Of a stretch of 64,000 nt of DNA, positions 18,301-25,409 are shown piece by piece (the stretch's first letter is position 1; the number at the start of each line of letters is the position of its first letter). The stretch comes from Clostridium merdae. GTDB lineage: Bacteria; Bacillota; Clostridia; Oscillospirales; Acutalibacteraceae. The stretch is taken from the NCBI RefSeq assembly GCF_900176635.1, contig NZ_FXLN01000003.1, forward strand, positions 248,001-312,000, given 5' to 3'. A model generated the notes under the pieces. The model ran no database searches. It was given only the letters and a program-made list of their open reading frames with translations, and had not been told where the DNA came from. A program made the position numbers and the translations under genes.

Positions 18301-20476
18301 GATAATCCTTGTCGCTCGCCGACCAGAACGCCGCACCCTTTGCGGTTTTGATGGTGAGAGTCTTCTTATCGGAGTCTAGCACATAGTCGGTATCGGAAGC
18401 TGCCGCCGGAGAAGCCGCCGCGTACTCCGCCGCCGTGGGGAGGGAGGCAGGCTCAACGGAGAGATAGCGGAATTGATTGAGACGACTGTCGTTACTGCTT
18501 ATCTCATCTGTAAGTCCGGTAAAGCCCCCTTTGAGAATAAAGCCTGTGGCCGTCAATGTGCCGGTGAGTGCATTGCCGGGGGAACCATACGGAGAGCTAT
18601 AACCACCGGTTGCGCTAACTGTGGCACTGCCTGTGACGGTAAGATTTCCGCTGATTCCGGTGCCTCCTTTTGCGTTAGCGCCTCCATATAGACCGCCAAT
18701 GGCGATGAGCGATGCACTGTTTCTAACGGTGACATTCCCGCTGACACCGGCGCCGCCGTTACCGGTATTACTCAAAGGAGTTGCTCCGCCTTGGCCTCCG
18801 GTGGCGGTAAGCGTCGCTGTGCCGGTAAGCGTAATATTTCCGCTAATTCCGCTGCCGCCGTTGCAGGCATTCATAGGGTCAACAATTCCAGCGAGTCCGC
18901 CGATAAACGAGCTGTCTTTTAGAAGATTCAAGATAACACTATCGCTTGTTACGGTAAATGCATTATCACCATCAACCTTTTCTGAGATTCTATTCGGTGC
19001 GTTAATTGTCACACCATCGAGATTCAGCGTCACATTTGCCGCGCTAACAACGATTCGGTCCGTGGTAGAAGTCTTTTCACTCGCCATGCCAACGGTATAT
19101 TCCCCCGCCTTGCCAAACGTTAGCACGCCTTCATTATACGTCGGCGCCACGCCATCTTCATCTACGCTAACCGAAAAGTCGCCGTAGGTAGTCGAGCCTT
19201 CCACGGGGTCAGGAGGAGTAAAAGAGACATACTGTGCATTGGTTGTAGCTTCGGTTAAAACTACTGCAGTGCTTGCATTGCTTCCAGCCTTGACTGTATA
19301 GCCTTCTCTCACGGTGATTTTGCCGCCGCCACTTCGGCTGGCGTTGCTGATAGCCATACCGGCCGAGCCAGCTGTGCCCATCAACGCTGAACCACCGCTG
19401 CCACCGGTAACGGTAAGTGTAGCTGTACCCGTGACCGTTACATTTCCAATGACACCAGCACCGCCGTTACCAGCAGGAGTAATTTCCATTCCGGCAGTAC
19501 CGCCAGTACCTCCCTGCAGACTGCAATCCGCAATCACATTCAAAGTGACTGTACCACTTGTCACTGTCAGCGCATTACCTCCAACATTATACATTGCGCC
19601 ATTCGGTGCGGTAATGTTTACCCCGTCAAGGTTCAGCTTAACCTCACCTGTTGCATTGACCATGATGACATTGGAGGTAGTGGTTTTTTCGCCCGCCATA
19701 GCGACGGTATATTCCCCCGCCGTACCAAACGTTAGCACGCCTTCATTATACGTCGGCGCCGCGCCATCTTCATCTACACTAACCGAAAAGTCGCCGTAGG
19801 TAGTTGGCGCGCCCATACGAAGCATCATTTGTGCGGTTTCCACCTTCACTGTGATTTTTGGCAGTTCGGCGCTCACGGTATAGCCCTTGATTACCGGCGT
19901 AAATACATAAACACCCTCGGTGTTCTTATCGTATTCCGGTTTTGAATCCCATGTTACTGGAATCTCCGCCGTTTTCACTTCCAAATTTACCTGTTGTTCG
20001 CTGGCACTTCCTTCTAAAGTTGGGCTGGAAATGCTTTCTGTTGCAGTATCTTGATTCTGTATGGGCTCTTCCGAGCTTGGTGCAGATTGCTCTGCATCCG
20101 GTTTGGGTTCTTCGGAGCTTGGTGCAGGTTCCTCTGAATTCGGCTTGGGTTCTTCCGAACTCGGCGCAGATTGCTCTGCATCTGGTTTGGATTCTTCCGC
20201 GCTCGACGCAGGTTCTTCTGTACTCGACTTTGGCTCTTCGGATGTTTTGCCACTTTTATCCACGGCGGTTCGAACCGTTGCCGTTAACTCTTGTGGTAAT
20301 TCCAAGTCTTTTAAATTGGTTCCCTTTGTTACCGTTTTATCGGTTTGAGTAAGTGGAGCAAATGAAATAATTTCTCCATTCGCACCCGCATTTGCCTCTT
20401 GTGCCATCGCCGAAAATGGCATCGTACTTAATACCATGCAAAAAGAAAGGCAAATACTTAAAATTCGATTTCTCAT
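12350..20476 (-). CDS. giant modular SLH-anchored surface protein
   Basis: ATG at 20476 follows AGGAGG and opens with a signal peptide (MRNRILSICLSFCMVLS...SAMA|QEA), so the frame extension to 20602 is not used. Length is about 2,708 residues. Order: Ig-like segment split by a Glu/Pro/Ser repeat insert (about 55-170; repeated SSEEPKPDAEQSAP-type units); two copies of a TTYGDFSVSVDEDG module (from about 225 and 427) each followed by Gly/Thr-rich beta-solenoid-like repeats; GLUG-type repeat regions (about 740-910 and 1325-1500) behind two copies of a 258-bp repeat; an InlB B-like repeat (FDGWYTEQNGDG, about 1600); a further Gly-rich solenoid (1640-2000); a bacterial repeat module with PYPVTICVTFKKK; a Ser/Pro linker; three SLH domains (about 2477-2655); and a short WTFFMNGKPVTGAK cell-wall-binding-like tail. 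SLH domains bind pyruvylated wall polymers, so it is displayed outside. Adhesion or glycan binding is inference; no enzymatic domain is recognised. The GHKL/LytTR pair lies directly upstream. Confidence 0.9.
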   Translation of the reverse strand: MRNRILSICLSFCMVLSTMPFSAMAQEANAGANGEIISFAPLTQTDKTVTKGTNLKDLELPQELTATVRTAVDKSGKTSEEPKSSTEEPASSAEESKPDAEQSAPSSEEPKPNSEEPAPSSEEPKPDAEQSAPSSEEPIQNQDTATESISSPTLEGSASEQQVNLEVKTAEIPVTWDSKPEYDKNTEGVYVFTPVIKGYTVSAELPKITVKVETAQMMLRMGAPTTYGDFSVSVDEDGAAPTYNEGVLTFGTAGEYTVAMAGEKTTTSNVIMVNATGEVKLNLDGVNITAPNGAMYNVGGNALTVTSGTVTLNVIADCSLQGGTGGTAGMEITPAGNGGAGVIGNVTVTGTATLTVTGGSGGSALMGTAGSAGMAISNASRSGGGKITVREGYTVKAGSNASTAVVLTEATTNAQYVSFTPPDPVEGSTTYGDFSVSVDEDGVAPTYNEGVLTFGKAGEYTVGMASEKTSTTDRIVVSAANVTLNLDGVTINAPNRISEKVDGDNAFTVTSDSVILNLLKDSSFIGGLAGIVDPMNACNGGSGISGNITLTGTATLTATGGQGGATPLSNTGNGGAGVSGNVTVRNSASLIAIGGLYGGANAKGGTGISGNLTVTGSATVSATGGYSSPYGSPGNALTGTLTATGFILKGGFTGLTDEISSNDSRLNQFRYLSVEPASLPTAAEYAAASPAAASDTDYVLDSDKKTLTIKTAKGAAFWSASDKDYLDYTVLLADDIDVSAFQWTPVGTSDGSFTGSFDGQGHTITGMTVTVNNVIGSSVGLFGKTLNATIENVGLLGSSVTVTEATGGYVNDAGNIVGFASKGKIKNCYSTGSVAISGTSIIRAGGIVSYASNVEIENCYNTGNVTTTGNNDTYAGGIVAFKAENTTVTNCYYLSTATITGTNSNLGNPLTEVQMKAGAGTENALIDSLNQWVNNKASTDYYTWQADSTSDPVNKGYPVLGEKWEAPATKYNVWVGNVQVTSANSNAITGDGITGTVTYNHDTNTLTLDGATITSGHLIEDFEGPAGIYVDGNLNLELKSDNTITGVSPSSGKCSFAVYNNGNLTIKGNGALNATGGDTESSVSYGLYTTHDLSIQDNATVNVNSGNATNGNCWGVMVGDALTIQGSASLIATGGTSTGENGSSYGVYVSGYTKVKDSARLSATSGAAEFQSYGIFISNNNSFEISGGTVTASTTDIDGASQGSAAINKKPSLLLYKPAPLVMASNIASGMNAIRTTLNDINIQTFQYIHIVPSSLPTAEEYASASPAADSNTDYVLDSNKKTLTIKTAKGAAFWSASGKNYLDYTVSLDDDIDVSAFQWTPVGTSDGSFTGSFNGQGHTITGLTVDIYAGNEAVYAGLFGMTGGSIKNVGLANASIVVSNTATDSKQVFAGGLAGEAFDGAITNCFVMGGTVSASSGYGSYAGGLVGFGSNDITVSNCYSTSSVTTSGTSGHSGGVAGCIGAGTIKGCYYLNSGTGMPEKGIGRVHPNCEPVITGCGTIGSNNSKLAAGTEEQFTSQQALAYGTLFNALNGWVDAEASGDYYTWQADTGSINGGYPVFNALWGTTTPVYDNCFKYVKTKKPNDPGSYMDEYHYDFDGWYTEQNGDGTKLGDSDDGAAGTRYYAKWIKNGKIVRTTALDLTDISESNLYRSNKSGDVYTNAAEGWTWYAAKTTVGSNSYAANTLVLSGLNINTAATATALKVPGGTTIVLTEGTINSASSGYTSSGSEAVYTYGVYGAGALNIKGGGTLSAFAGTAAYTKSNNSYGGFSHGIYSAGALNITEGIISAKGGFGGPTGAENKSYGIYSNSTIDISGGTVAGNGGGGKAESGGIAAEGDIKITGGAVTGQGGAVNFRPSIGIMAQTGKISITGGIVSATGGASTGDDDSSASVGVFADKVEISQGTVTAIGGNAASGGASCGISAISSVAVTGGRVTAKNGAAVGISAAMNVYTGALTVGGTEKLATIENATDGTNAITSSSGSIASKKLVMSGSDAVKVSFATYAITANAATNGSYTVKVDGSAVTSAQSNEKVTITPTANSGYEVDAISVCKTGDTSTTVTVSSNAFTMPAYPVTICVTFKKKTVDEDLTGVGYHIADGKLTGTTANMEYSLDGGSTWKPCTQGETANLTFTAGSVKVRQKDKTTNERTVVTIAVPAASTTPTLESKTANSVKLNAIAGYEYSKDGGITWQNSNVFLGLTANTAYHFVARKKATATTLPGTLSAELSVTTAQGSSSDKSSDSNSSTPAPSNKPAEPVTGETANKAVIDGRGTASVRITDQNIADAIANAKAEAEKKGLNAGEITVKINVSADGANATNFSVNLPKSTQQQVIGNKVAGIELAIDRPDLTLGINLAAVTEINRQANADVQLTVTRTDATRLSPAARTTIGNRPTFDFKASYENGSKHVTNFGNGTVYVSVPYTPANNEAVGYLYMTYVDVSGNAVRVPGSAYDVNSKSLIFVTNHFSVYGVGYTAPPAQFTDIRSHWAKESVDYAVGRGLFGGRANAKFTPDTAITRGDLVTALGKLAGVNVASYAKNSFTDVKAGSYYMPYLEWAYSKGILTGNANNKIAPESAVTREEIAVILQNYMHVTGRELPATRSAGDFADASSIGNKYQAAVAAMQQAGVLMGKKNNQFAPKANATRAEVSAMLHRYTKLTIDPTTAQGWARNDAGEWTFFMNGKPVTGAKEIDGFTYTFDPYGITADIRRKK
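16454..16711 (-). repeat. 258-bp intragenic repeat, copy 2
   Basis: This stretch is near-identical to 18184-18441 with the same length and an offset of 1,730 bp. It encodes the KTLTIKTAKGAAFWSAS ... GSFTGSFNGQGHTITG module at the head of each GLUG region. The conservation at DNA level suggests recent duplication or gene conversion within the giant gene. Confidence 0.85.
18184..18441 (-). repeat. 258-bp intragenic repeat, copy 1
   Basis: Partner of 16454-16711. The repeated block begins at the GHTITG codons and ends in the SLPTAxEYAxASPAA linker. A recombination between copies would delete 1,730 bp, which is not a multiple of three. Confidence 0.85.
19092..19192 (-). repeat. 101-bp intragenic repeat, copy 2 of the YGDFSVSV module
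   Basis: Nearly identical to 19704-19804, offset 612 bp (204 codons). Both encode the TYGDFSVSVDEDG ... GEYTV segment. Recombination between them would remove one complete module in frame. Confidence 0.75.
19704..19804 (-). repeat. 101-bp intragenic repeat, copy 1 of the YGDFSVSV module
   Basis: Partner of 19092-19192; see that entry for the 612-bp in-frame spacing. Confidence 0.75.
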
Positions 20477-20606
20477 CTTGTTATATCCTCCTATTGTAAT
20501 GCTCCGCATACGCTCACGCCCAGCGCATAAAGCTCTTGACCACACATTCATCCACGAAAGAATGCAGCCTTTTTTCAATTTCAGCTCAAAAATAACATAC
20601 AATAAG

Positions 20607-20645
20607 AAAAAAATGAGTCTTTACACTTAAAAGACTCATTTTTAC
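20607..20645 (-). terminator. terminator after the GHKL kinase gene
   Basis: AAAAATGAGTCTT (20609-20621) pairs perfectly with AAGACTCATTTTT (20631-20643). It separates the kinase/regulator operon from the giant gene, so the latter needs its own promoter in 20477-20606; I could not assign one with confidence. Confidence 0.75.
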
Positions 20646-20684
20646 ACCGAAAATATAACATTTTATTTTTTAAAATAAATTCTT

Positions 20685-21971
20685 TTATACCAGAAGTCTT
20701 ACCCGAAAAAACCCATTTTCCACTTTGTAGAGCAGCTCGCCGTCATATTTTTTAGCAAAGGCGATAACACTCTTACTTCCAATGCCATGACCCTCCTCAC
20801 GAGCAAAGGGATAGCCGTCTTCATCCAGAACTGTGCTTTCCTTACAGGGATTTTCCAATTCCAATAGCAGGCGCCCAACAATTCGGCATGTTAAACGGAG
20901 GTAAGGACTTCTATTTTCCGGTAGCTTTTCACAGGCCTGAATGGCATTTTCCATCAGATTGGAAAGCACCATGGAAAGCTCCAGAGCATCCACATTTACA
21001 TCTCTTGGAATATCCAAAGTAATATCTGCCGGTATACCCGCATGCCCAGCAAGACCCGCATAGTGGCACACGGCGGCATTCACGGTTGGGTTTTCGCAGT
21101 ATACCTTTCCCCATTTTGGCACCACCTGATTCTGCCTTTCCAGCAAAGCAACTGCCTCCTGTGCTTTCCCCTCCTCCAACAGTTCCAGCAGAACATTGTT
21201 AAAGTGGCGTCGGTCATGGGCGGCGCGGCTGTTCTGCGCCGATACCTCCTCCATAAGCTCCAGTCTTTGAGACATATTGCTAGCGGCCAGTTGCAGGTAC
21301 TCTCGTTCCGCCTGCATTTTCTGGTTTTCTTCTTTCATCCGATACTCCCTCTGAAGATTTTTAAGGCCAAGTAAGATAGAACCATAAGCGGCAATGCCAG
21401 TAAAAATAACTAGAAGCAACGGTATGGCTTGTTTTGTCAGCATCACAATAATGTCATCCGTGCTTAAAACATAGTAGTTGAATGTTATGTAAAGACCCAG
21501 AGCAACGGCGAAGTATGCAGTCCAATGCTCTACCACCTGCCGATATAGCGGACGCACATAGCGAGTTAATATTATCAGAAAAGCACCGAATAGAATAACA
21601 CGCATCAACGTATTGGCATAGATGGGATATGGCAAGAACCTACAAATTTCAAAGCTGAGGATAATCACAATATCACTAATATTTTGTACGGTTAGGTAAG
21701 AGAACAACCACTGCATAAAAGTATCTTTAAACAGAGGGCGCACCGCAAAGCATAGCACTGCAAACAACACGATGTCGAGCTTTGAAAGCAGGGTTAAATT
21801 CCCGCTGAGGTAACAATAGATTGCTGTACCCAAATCAGCAGCGAGAATTCCGAGCATCGTAAACAGTGTCACTTTTTTGGAGTACTTGGGCTGCAACAGT
21901 GTCATCATTAGCAGTACGTTTGCGGTTGTGGAAACCGCTGCCCGGAGAAAATCCGGGAAATGCTCCATCAT
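20685..21971 (-). CDS. GHKL-type (AgrC-like) sensor histidine kinase
   Basis: A 428-residue protein. About six hydrophobic segments fill residues 1-205, then a coiled coil (MKEENQKMQAEREYLQLAAS) leads to AHDRRHFNNVLLEL, the HxxRH-type phosphorylation site of this class. SNLMENAIQACEKL is the N-box and EEGHGIGSKSV the G-box of the ATPase. AgrC-like kinases sense peptides or other signals in the membrane and pass phosphate to LytTR regulators. Its start overlaps the upstream regulator gene by 4 bp. No agrB- or agrD-like gene is visible, so the signal is unknown. The giant surface protein is directly downstream and is an attractive but unproven target. Confidence 0.88.
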   Translation of the reverse strand: MMEHFPDFLRAAVSTTANVLLMMTLLQPKYSKKVTLFTMLGILAADLGTAIYCYLSGNLTLLSKLDIVLFAVLCFAVRPLFKDTFMQWLFSYLTVQNISDIVIILSFEICRFLPYPIYANTLMRVILFGAFLIILTRYVRPLYRQVVEHWTAYFAVALGLYITFNYYVLSTDDIIVMLTKQAIPLLLVIFTGIAAYGSILLGLKNLQREYRMKEENQKMQAEREYLQLAASNMSQRLELMEEVSAQNSRAAHDRRHFNNVLLELLEEGKAQEAVALLERQNQVVPKWGKVYCENPTVNAAVCHYAGLAGHAGIPADITLDIPRDVNVDALELSMVLSNLMENAIQACEKLPENRSPYLRLTCRIVGRLLLELENPCKESTVLDEDGYPFAREEGHGIGSKSVIAFAKKYDGELLYKVENGFFRVRLLV

Positions 21972-22714
21972 CTCTGTTCCCCCTTTGCCATTAGGTAGTC
22001 CATATAAGCATCTCGAACAGCAGGGTATTGCTTTGCTGCTATGGGAACCATTTTCCCACCGTGCAGGGTAAAGCCATCTTTCGAGAATCGCTCCACCCGC
22101 CGTAAATTAACTACAAACGAGGTATGGCATTGCATAAAATGCTTGTCTTTTAATATGGGGGCGCTATATTCTGAAAAGCTTACCCGAATGGTTCGACTGA
22201 GTACGTCTTCCCCATTCAATAAGTGAAATAAAACAGAATGACTCCCGTATTCAAGAAACAGAATGTCCGATAGCTTGATTACCCGCATGCTGCCGGATGT
22301 TTTTATAGCAAAGGTCTTTTCCTCTGCAAAATCCGCTTTGGAGATAGCAAGAGCGAGTGTGTCGTAAAATGACTGCTTCTCAATGGGCTTTATTAAATAA
22401 TTAATGGGTGCTGCGGCGTACGCCTGAAGCGCAAATTGCGGCTCGGTAGTGGCAAAAATAATTTGTGCCTCCCTGTCAAGCCGACGTATCACATTTCCCA
22501 GCTCCAAGCCATTGACCATCGGCATCACAATGTCCAATATATAAAGATGATAGCTCTGCATCTCCATTGCGGTGAGCAGTGCGTCTGGGTGAGCGAATTG
22601 CGTAATTTCAGCATCCAGATTTTGAGTGGATATGTACTGGTTTGTTAAAGAGACCAGGCATTGCAGCTCATTTGGCATATCGTCGCAAATTGCAATGCGG
22701 AGCATAGCTTTCAC
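21968..22714 (-). CDS. LytTR family response regulator
   Basis: A 248-residue regulator: receiver domain about 1-120 with acidic CDD near the N-terminus and phospho-acceptor in YILDIVMPMVNG, then a LytTR DNA-binding domain about 135-240 (ILFLEYGSHSVLFHLLNGE ... FMQCHTSFVVNLRRVERF). The probable start is the internal ATG at 22705 (MLRIAICDD), nine bases inside the longest frame. It is the first gene of the two-component operon and presumably receives phosphate from the kinase at 20685. LytTR regulators often control surface proteins, secreted peptides or bacteriocins. Confidence 0.9.
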   Translation of the reverse strand: MKAMLRIAICDDMPNELQCLVSLTNQYISTQNLDAEITQFAHPDALLTAMEMQSYHLYILDIVMPMVNGLELGNVIRRLDREAQIIFATTEPQFALQAYAAAPINYLIKPIEKQSFYDTLALAISKADFAEEKTFAIKTSGSMRVIKLSDILFLEYGSHSVLFHLLNGEDVLSRTIRVSFSEYSAPILKDKHFMQCHTSFVVNLRRVERFSKDGFTLHGGKMVPIAAKQYPAVRDAYMDYLMAKGEQR

Positions 22715-23130
22715 CTCTGTTCAACTTTCAAAACTATCCCATTCCGGTTCATCCCCCTCCCGCAGGTTAAGCAAACTAAATTTGCAGACTACCGAAACGA
22801 GAAAAATTCCAGCTTACAGGTGCCACATTTACCAGAATTTGTTTTCTTCGAGTTTTATTATAGCATTATTGCATTCGAAAAAAAACGACAAATTATACTC
22901 TTTTTATCGTAAAAAAGAAGATTTAAATTTGCTAAAAAGCCAAACCCAGGCAAAACGCATTGGGAAGAAAGCAGTGTATCCGTAGCTTACTGGTGGCTTA
23001 AAATTTCAACATTTATTCATATTTTTAATTATTTTTTACCACATTTTCATGGTAACATAAAAATCATGAAATGAGATATGGTTGAGATACTATGAGTATC
23101 AAAGTTTATTTCTTACAGGAGGTTCCAAAA
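22715..23130. other. divergent intergenic region
   Basis: About 415 bp of AT-rich DNA between divergent operons. It must carry promoters for both, but I see no convincing -35/-10 pair. An inverted repeat TTTCATG (23045-23051) / CATGAAA (23065-23071) lies 60 bp before the esterase start and could be an operator. No gene is supported here. Confidence 0.4.
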
Positions 23131-24012
23131 ATGAGGAGCTGGCAAAGTTTTTTTGTAGAATTACTATTAAAGCTAACAAGGAACCGGATGGACCCGGCTA
23201 CTTTTTTAGAGAAAAGAAGAATGGAAGAGAAATCGCCCTATGTACTGCCAGAAAATTTACAGCGTAAATACGGCATCATGAAAAGCAATTCCTATTCGAT
23301 TGATACCTATCTGTTAAAATCTTCTACCAAGCCAGATGCAAAACAGATTTTATTTATACCCGGCGGAGGCTACACCGACCACCCTTTAATCTGGCATTGG
23401 CGTTTTTTATATGGGTTAACCCAAAATCTGAACGCTACCATTACCGTACCCATTTACCCCAAGGCACCGGTTCACCAATACCAGGAATCCTTTGAGAAGG
23501 TTCTTCCCATCTATAAGGATTTATTGGCCAAGACCTCACCAGAAAACATTGTCATTATGGGCGACTCCGCAGGGGGCGGCTTTTCCCTCGCATTATCACA
23601 ATTATTATTAAAGGAAGGCATACCGCAACCAAGCAACATTATTTTGCTTTCCCCATGGCTCGACATTACCTTACAGCACCCGGACATAGCAGCTATGGAT
23701 AAAAGCGAACCCATGCTAAACCTGAATTTGCTAATAGAGGCTGGTAAAGCTTATGCGGGAGATACCCCAACCAGTAATTATCTGCTAAGCCCCATTAATG
23801 GCCCGTTGAAAGGGCTTGGAAAAATCACTGTGTTCATTGGAACTCACGAGTTCTTTTTACCAGATGCCCGAAAATTCAAGACACTTGCGCAACAGCAAAA
23901 CGTAGAGATAAACTATTTTGAGTACCCCAAAATGAACCATGTGTTCCCGGTTTTTCCTATTCCGGAAGCAAAGCGCGCCATGCAGCAAATTGTAGATATT
24001 ATTAATAAATAG
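23131..24012 (+). CDS. alpha/beta hydrolase (HSL-like esterase/lipase)
   Basis: The start at ATG 23131 is set by AGGAGG at 23117-23122; the frame is open 13 codons further upstream. The 293-residue protein has an oxyanion segment FIPGGGYTDH where HSL esterases have HGGG, the nucleophile elbow GDSAGGGF, an Asp in the FIGTHEFFLPDA region and a C-terminal His in MNHVFPVF. It should hydrolyse short acyl esters in the cytoplasm. There is no signal peptide. It is a single-gene unit ending at the very strong hairpin at 24087. Substrate is unknown. Confidence 0.88.
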   Translation: MRSWQSFFVELLLKLTRNRMDPATFLEKRRMEEKSPYVLPENLQRKYGIMKSNSYSIDTYLLKSSTKPDAKQILFIPGGGYTDHPLIWHWRFLYGLTQNLNATITVPIYPKAPVHQYQESFEKVLPIYKDLLAKTSPENIVIMGDSAGGGFSLALSQLLLKEGIPQPSNIILLSPWLDITLQHPDIAAMDKSEPMLNLNLLIEAGKAYAGDTPTSNYLLSPINGPLKGLGKITVFIGTHEFFLPDARKFKTLAQQQNVEINYFEYPKMNHVFPVFPIPEAKRAMQQIVDIINK

Positions 24013-24086
24013 CAATATGCTTTCTATTAAAAAGAGATTGTGAGTCAAATCTCATTTCTTTAAAAATATCGAGTAAAATTAAATTG

Positions 24087-24131
24087 CAGCTCAAAAAGAG
24101 CGCCCTTTCGAAGGGCGCTCTTTTTGAGCTG
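24087..24131. terminator. strong bidirectional terminator, 21-bp perfect stem
   Basis: The 45-nt element has 21 paired bases, a 3-nt loop (TCG), and internal T5/A5 tracts. It lies between the convergent esterase (+) and alpha/beta hydrolase (-) genes and can end both transcripts. Confidence 0.9.
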
Positions 24132-24202
24132 AGATAAAATGGGATGTGACGGTCATCCTTTCAATGGCTTTTATTGAAATCAACGCCAGATTACGCCGTT
24201 TA

Positions 24203-25162
24203 TTATTTTAAATACTTAGAAATAAAATCTTTTGTCATTTCTACTATCTCATTGGCATTTGTCCAATGCAGATAATGACCTCCTTCCAGAGTTTCCATCT
24301 TTTGTATGGAAGGGTTCGAAATAACTTCCTTATGAAGAGGTAACCACTCCTCATCATCTTCCATGGAGGCTTTCGATAAAAAGGTTAATACCGGTAATTC
24401 TTTCGGATATTTTACATCATATAATTCTGTTGTGTTTTCATTTACCATATTAAATTCGTTTATCACCGTTGCATTTAACGAATTCCAAGCAGTTGCCATT
24501 TTCTTTAATTGAAGCTGGTCAGCAGAATAATAGTTGTTTTTGTTCATACCGTCATCAGCAATAGGGAATAGATACGTTACGTCTCTTACAATTCCAAATG
24601 TATTGAGCAGCGTTAAATAGGGAGACATATCTGGGTCTTTATTGATTTTAGTTTGGTTCGGAACTGATACATCAATTCCAATGATTGCTTCTACTTCCTT
24701 TGGGTAATTGATTGCATAGTACATCGCATATACACCAGAGATTGAGTGGGGCATTAATATATAGGGCCCTTGCACATTCAACTCTTTTAATGCAAGCCTT
24801 ATTTCATTTACAATATTTTTAGTAGAACGCCCTTCCCTTGTTGTATCACTAAACCCATACCCAAAATATTCGAGAATCACAACCTTATAATTAGAGCTTA
24901 ATCTTTCTGCCAGCGGCATAAAATCCGCAATTGGTGAAGCAGTTCCTAAACCGCTTAGTAATACAATTGTTTTCTCACCGGAACCAGTCACATAAGCTTG
25001 CATTTTTTTACCGTTGATATTGATCGACTGACCGATTTCATACTTATTTTTTTCAAACGACTTTAGAACCTGGTGTGTTAGTGCAGAAATCAACACTAGA
25101 CCTACGATTATTCCCAGAACCCAAAGTAATACTTTTCCGCTCATTTTAAGTATTTTTTTCAT
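24203..25162 (-). CDS. membrane-anchored alpha/beta hydrolase
   Basis: A 319-residue protein. One hydrophobic segment at residues 10-30 (VLLWVLGIIVGLVLISAL) is a signal anchor. The hydrolase fold follows: KTIVLLSGLG oxyanion strand, VILEYFGYGFSD, and the elbow LMPHSISGVYAM, in which the usual GxSxG is altered to PHSIS. The acid is likely in DVKYPKELPVL and the His in EGGHYLHW. It probably acts outside the membrane as an esterase or peptidase-like enzyme; the substrate is unknown. It is convergent with the esterase at 23131 and transcribed alone. Confidence 0.85.
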   Translation of the reverse strand: MKKILKMSGKVLLWVLGIIVGLVLISALTHQVLKSFEKNKYEIGQSININGKKMQAYVTGSGEKTIVLLSGLGTASPIADFMPLAERLSSNYKVVILEYFGYGFSDTTREGRSTKNIVNEIRLALKELNVQGPYILMPHSISGVYAMYYAINYPKEVEAIIGIDVSVPNQTKINKDPDMSPYLTLLNTFGIVRDVTYLFPIADDGMNKNNYYSADQLQLKKMATAWNSLNATVINEFNMVNENTTELYDVKYPKELPVLTFLSKASMEDDEEWLPLHKEVISNPSIQKMETLEGGHYLHWTNANEIVEMTKDFISKYLK

Positions 25163-25279
25163 ATTTTATCTTCCCTAGCATTCTCTCTTTTTTACACAAA
25201 GTGTGTTCAACCTTCACTATTTCTATATCTCCTCCTATTTTAACTAACTTTCTTTATTTTACCCGTTGCATCATTTAAG

Positions 25280-25317
25280 AAAGAGACTGGCTTTATTTTT
25301 AGGAGCCAGCCTCTTTT
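25280..25317 (-). terminator. terminator of the hscC operon
   Basis: AAAGAGACTGGCT (25280-25292) pairs with AGCCAGCCTCTTTT (25304-25317) with one mismatch. On the minus strand it follows the hscC stop and is followed by TTTCTT. Confidence 0.7.
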
Positions 25318-25409
25318 CTCATTTAATTATCTAAAATTGGGGTCGCAGCAAAAGAATGAAGGAAGAATTTCTGTACAACCCAACTTACTCAACGTATGGA
25401 TGCAAGGTT

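Noticed and set aside
12527..20352. Several open frames (60-220 codons) on the plus strand and in other minus frames inside the giant gene
   Set aside because: They are antisense or shifted shadows of the repetitive, Gly/Thr-rich giant coding sequence, without ribosome binding sites or recognisable domains.
12350..20476. Repeated units in the giant gene viewed as a CRISPR array or tandem repeat locus
   Set aside because: Repeats are coding, long, diverged and not separated by uniform spacers.
20685..22714. Complete agr-type quorum-sensing locus
   Set aside because: AgrC- and AgrA-like genes are present, but no AgrB-like processing membrane protein or AgrD-like peptide frame was visible.
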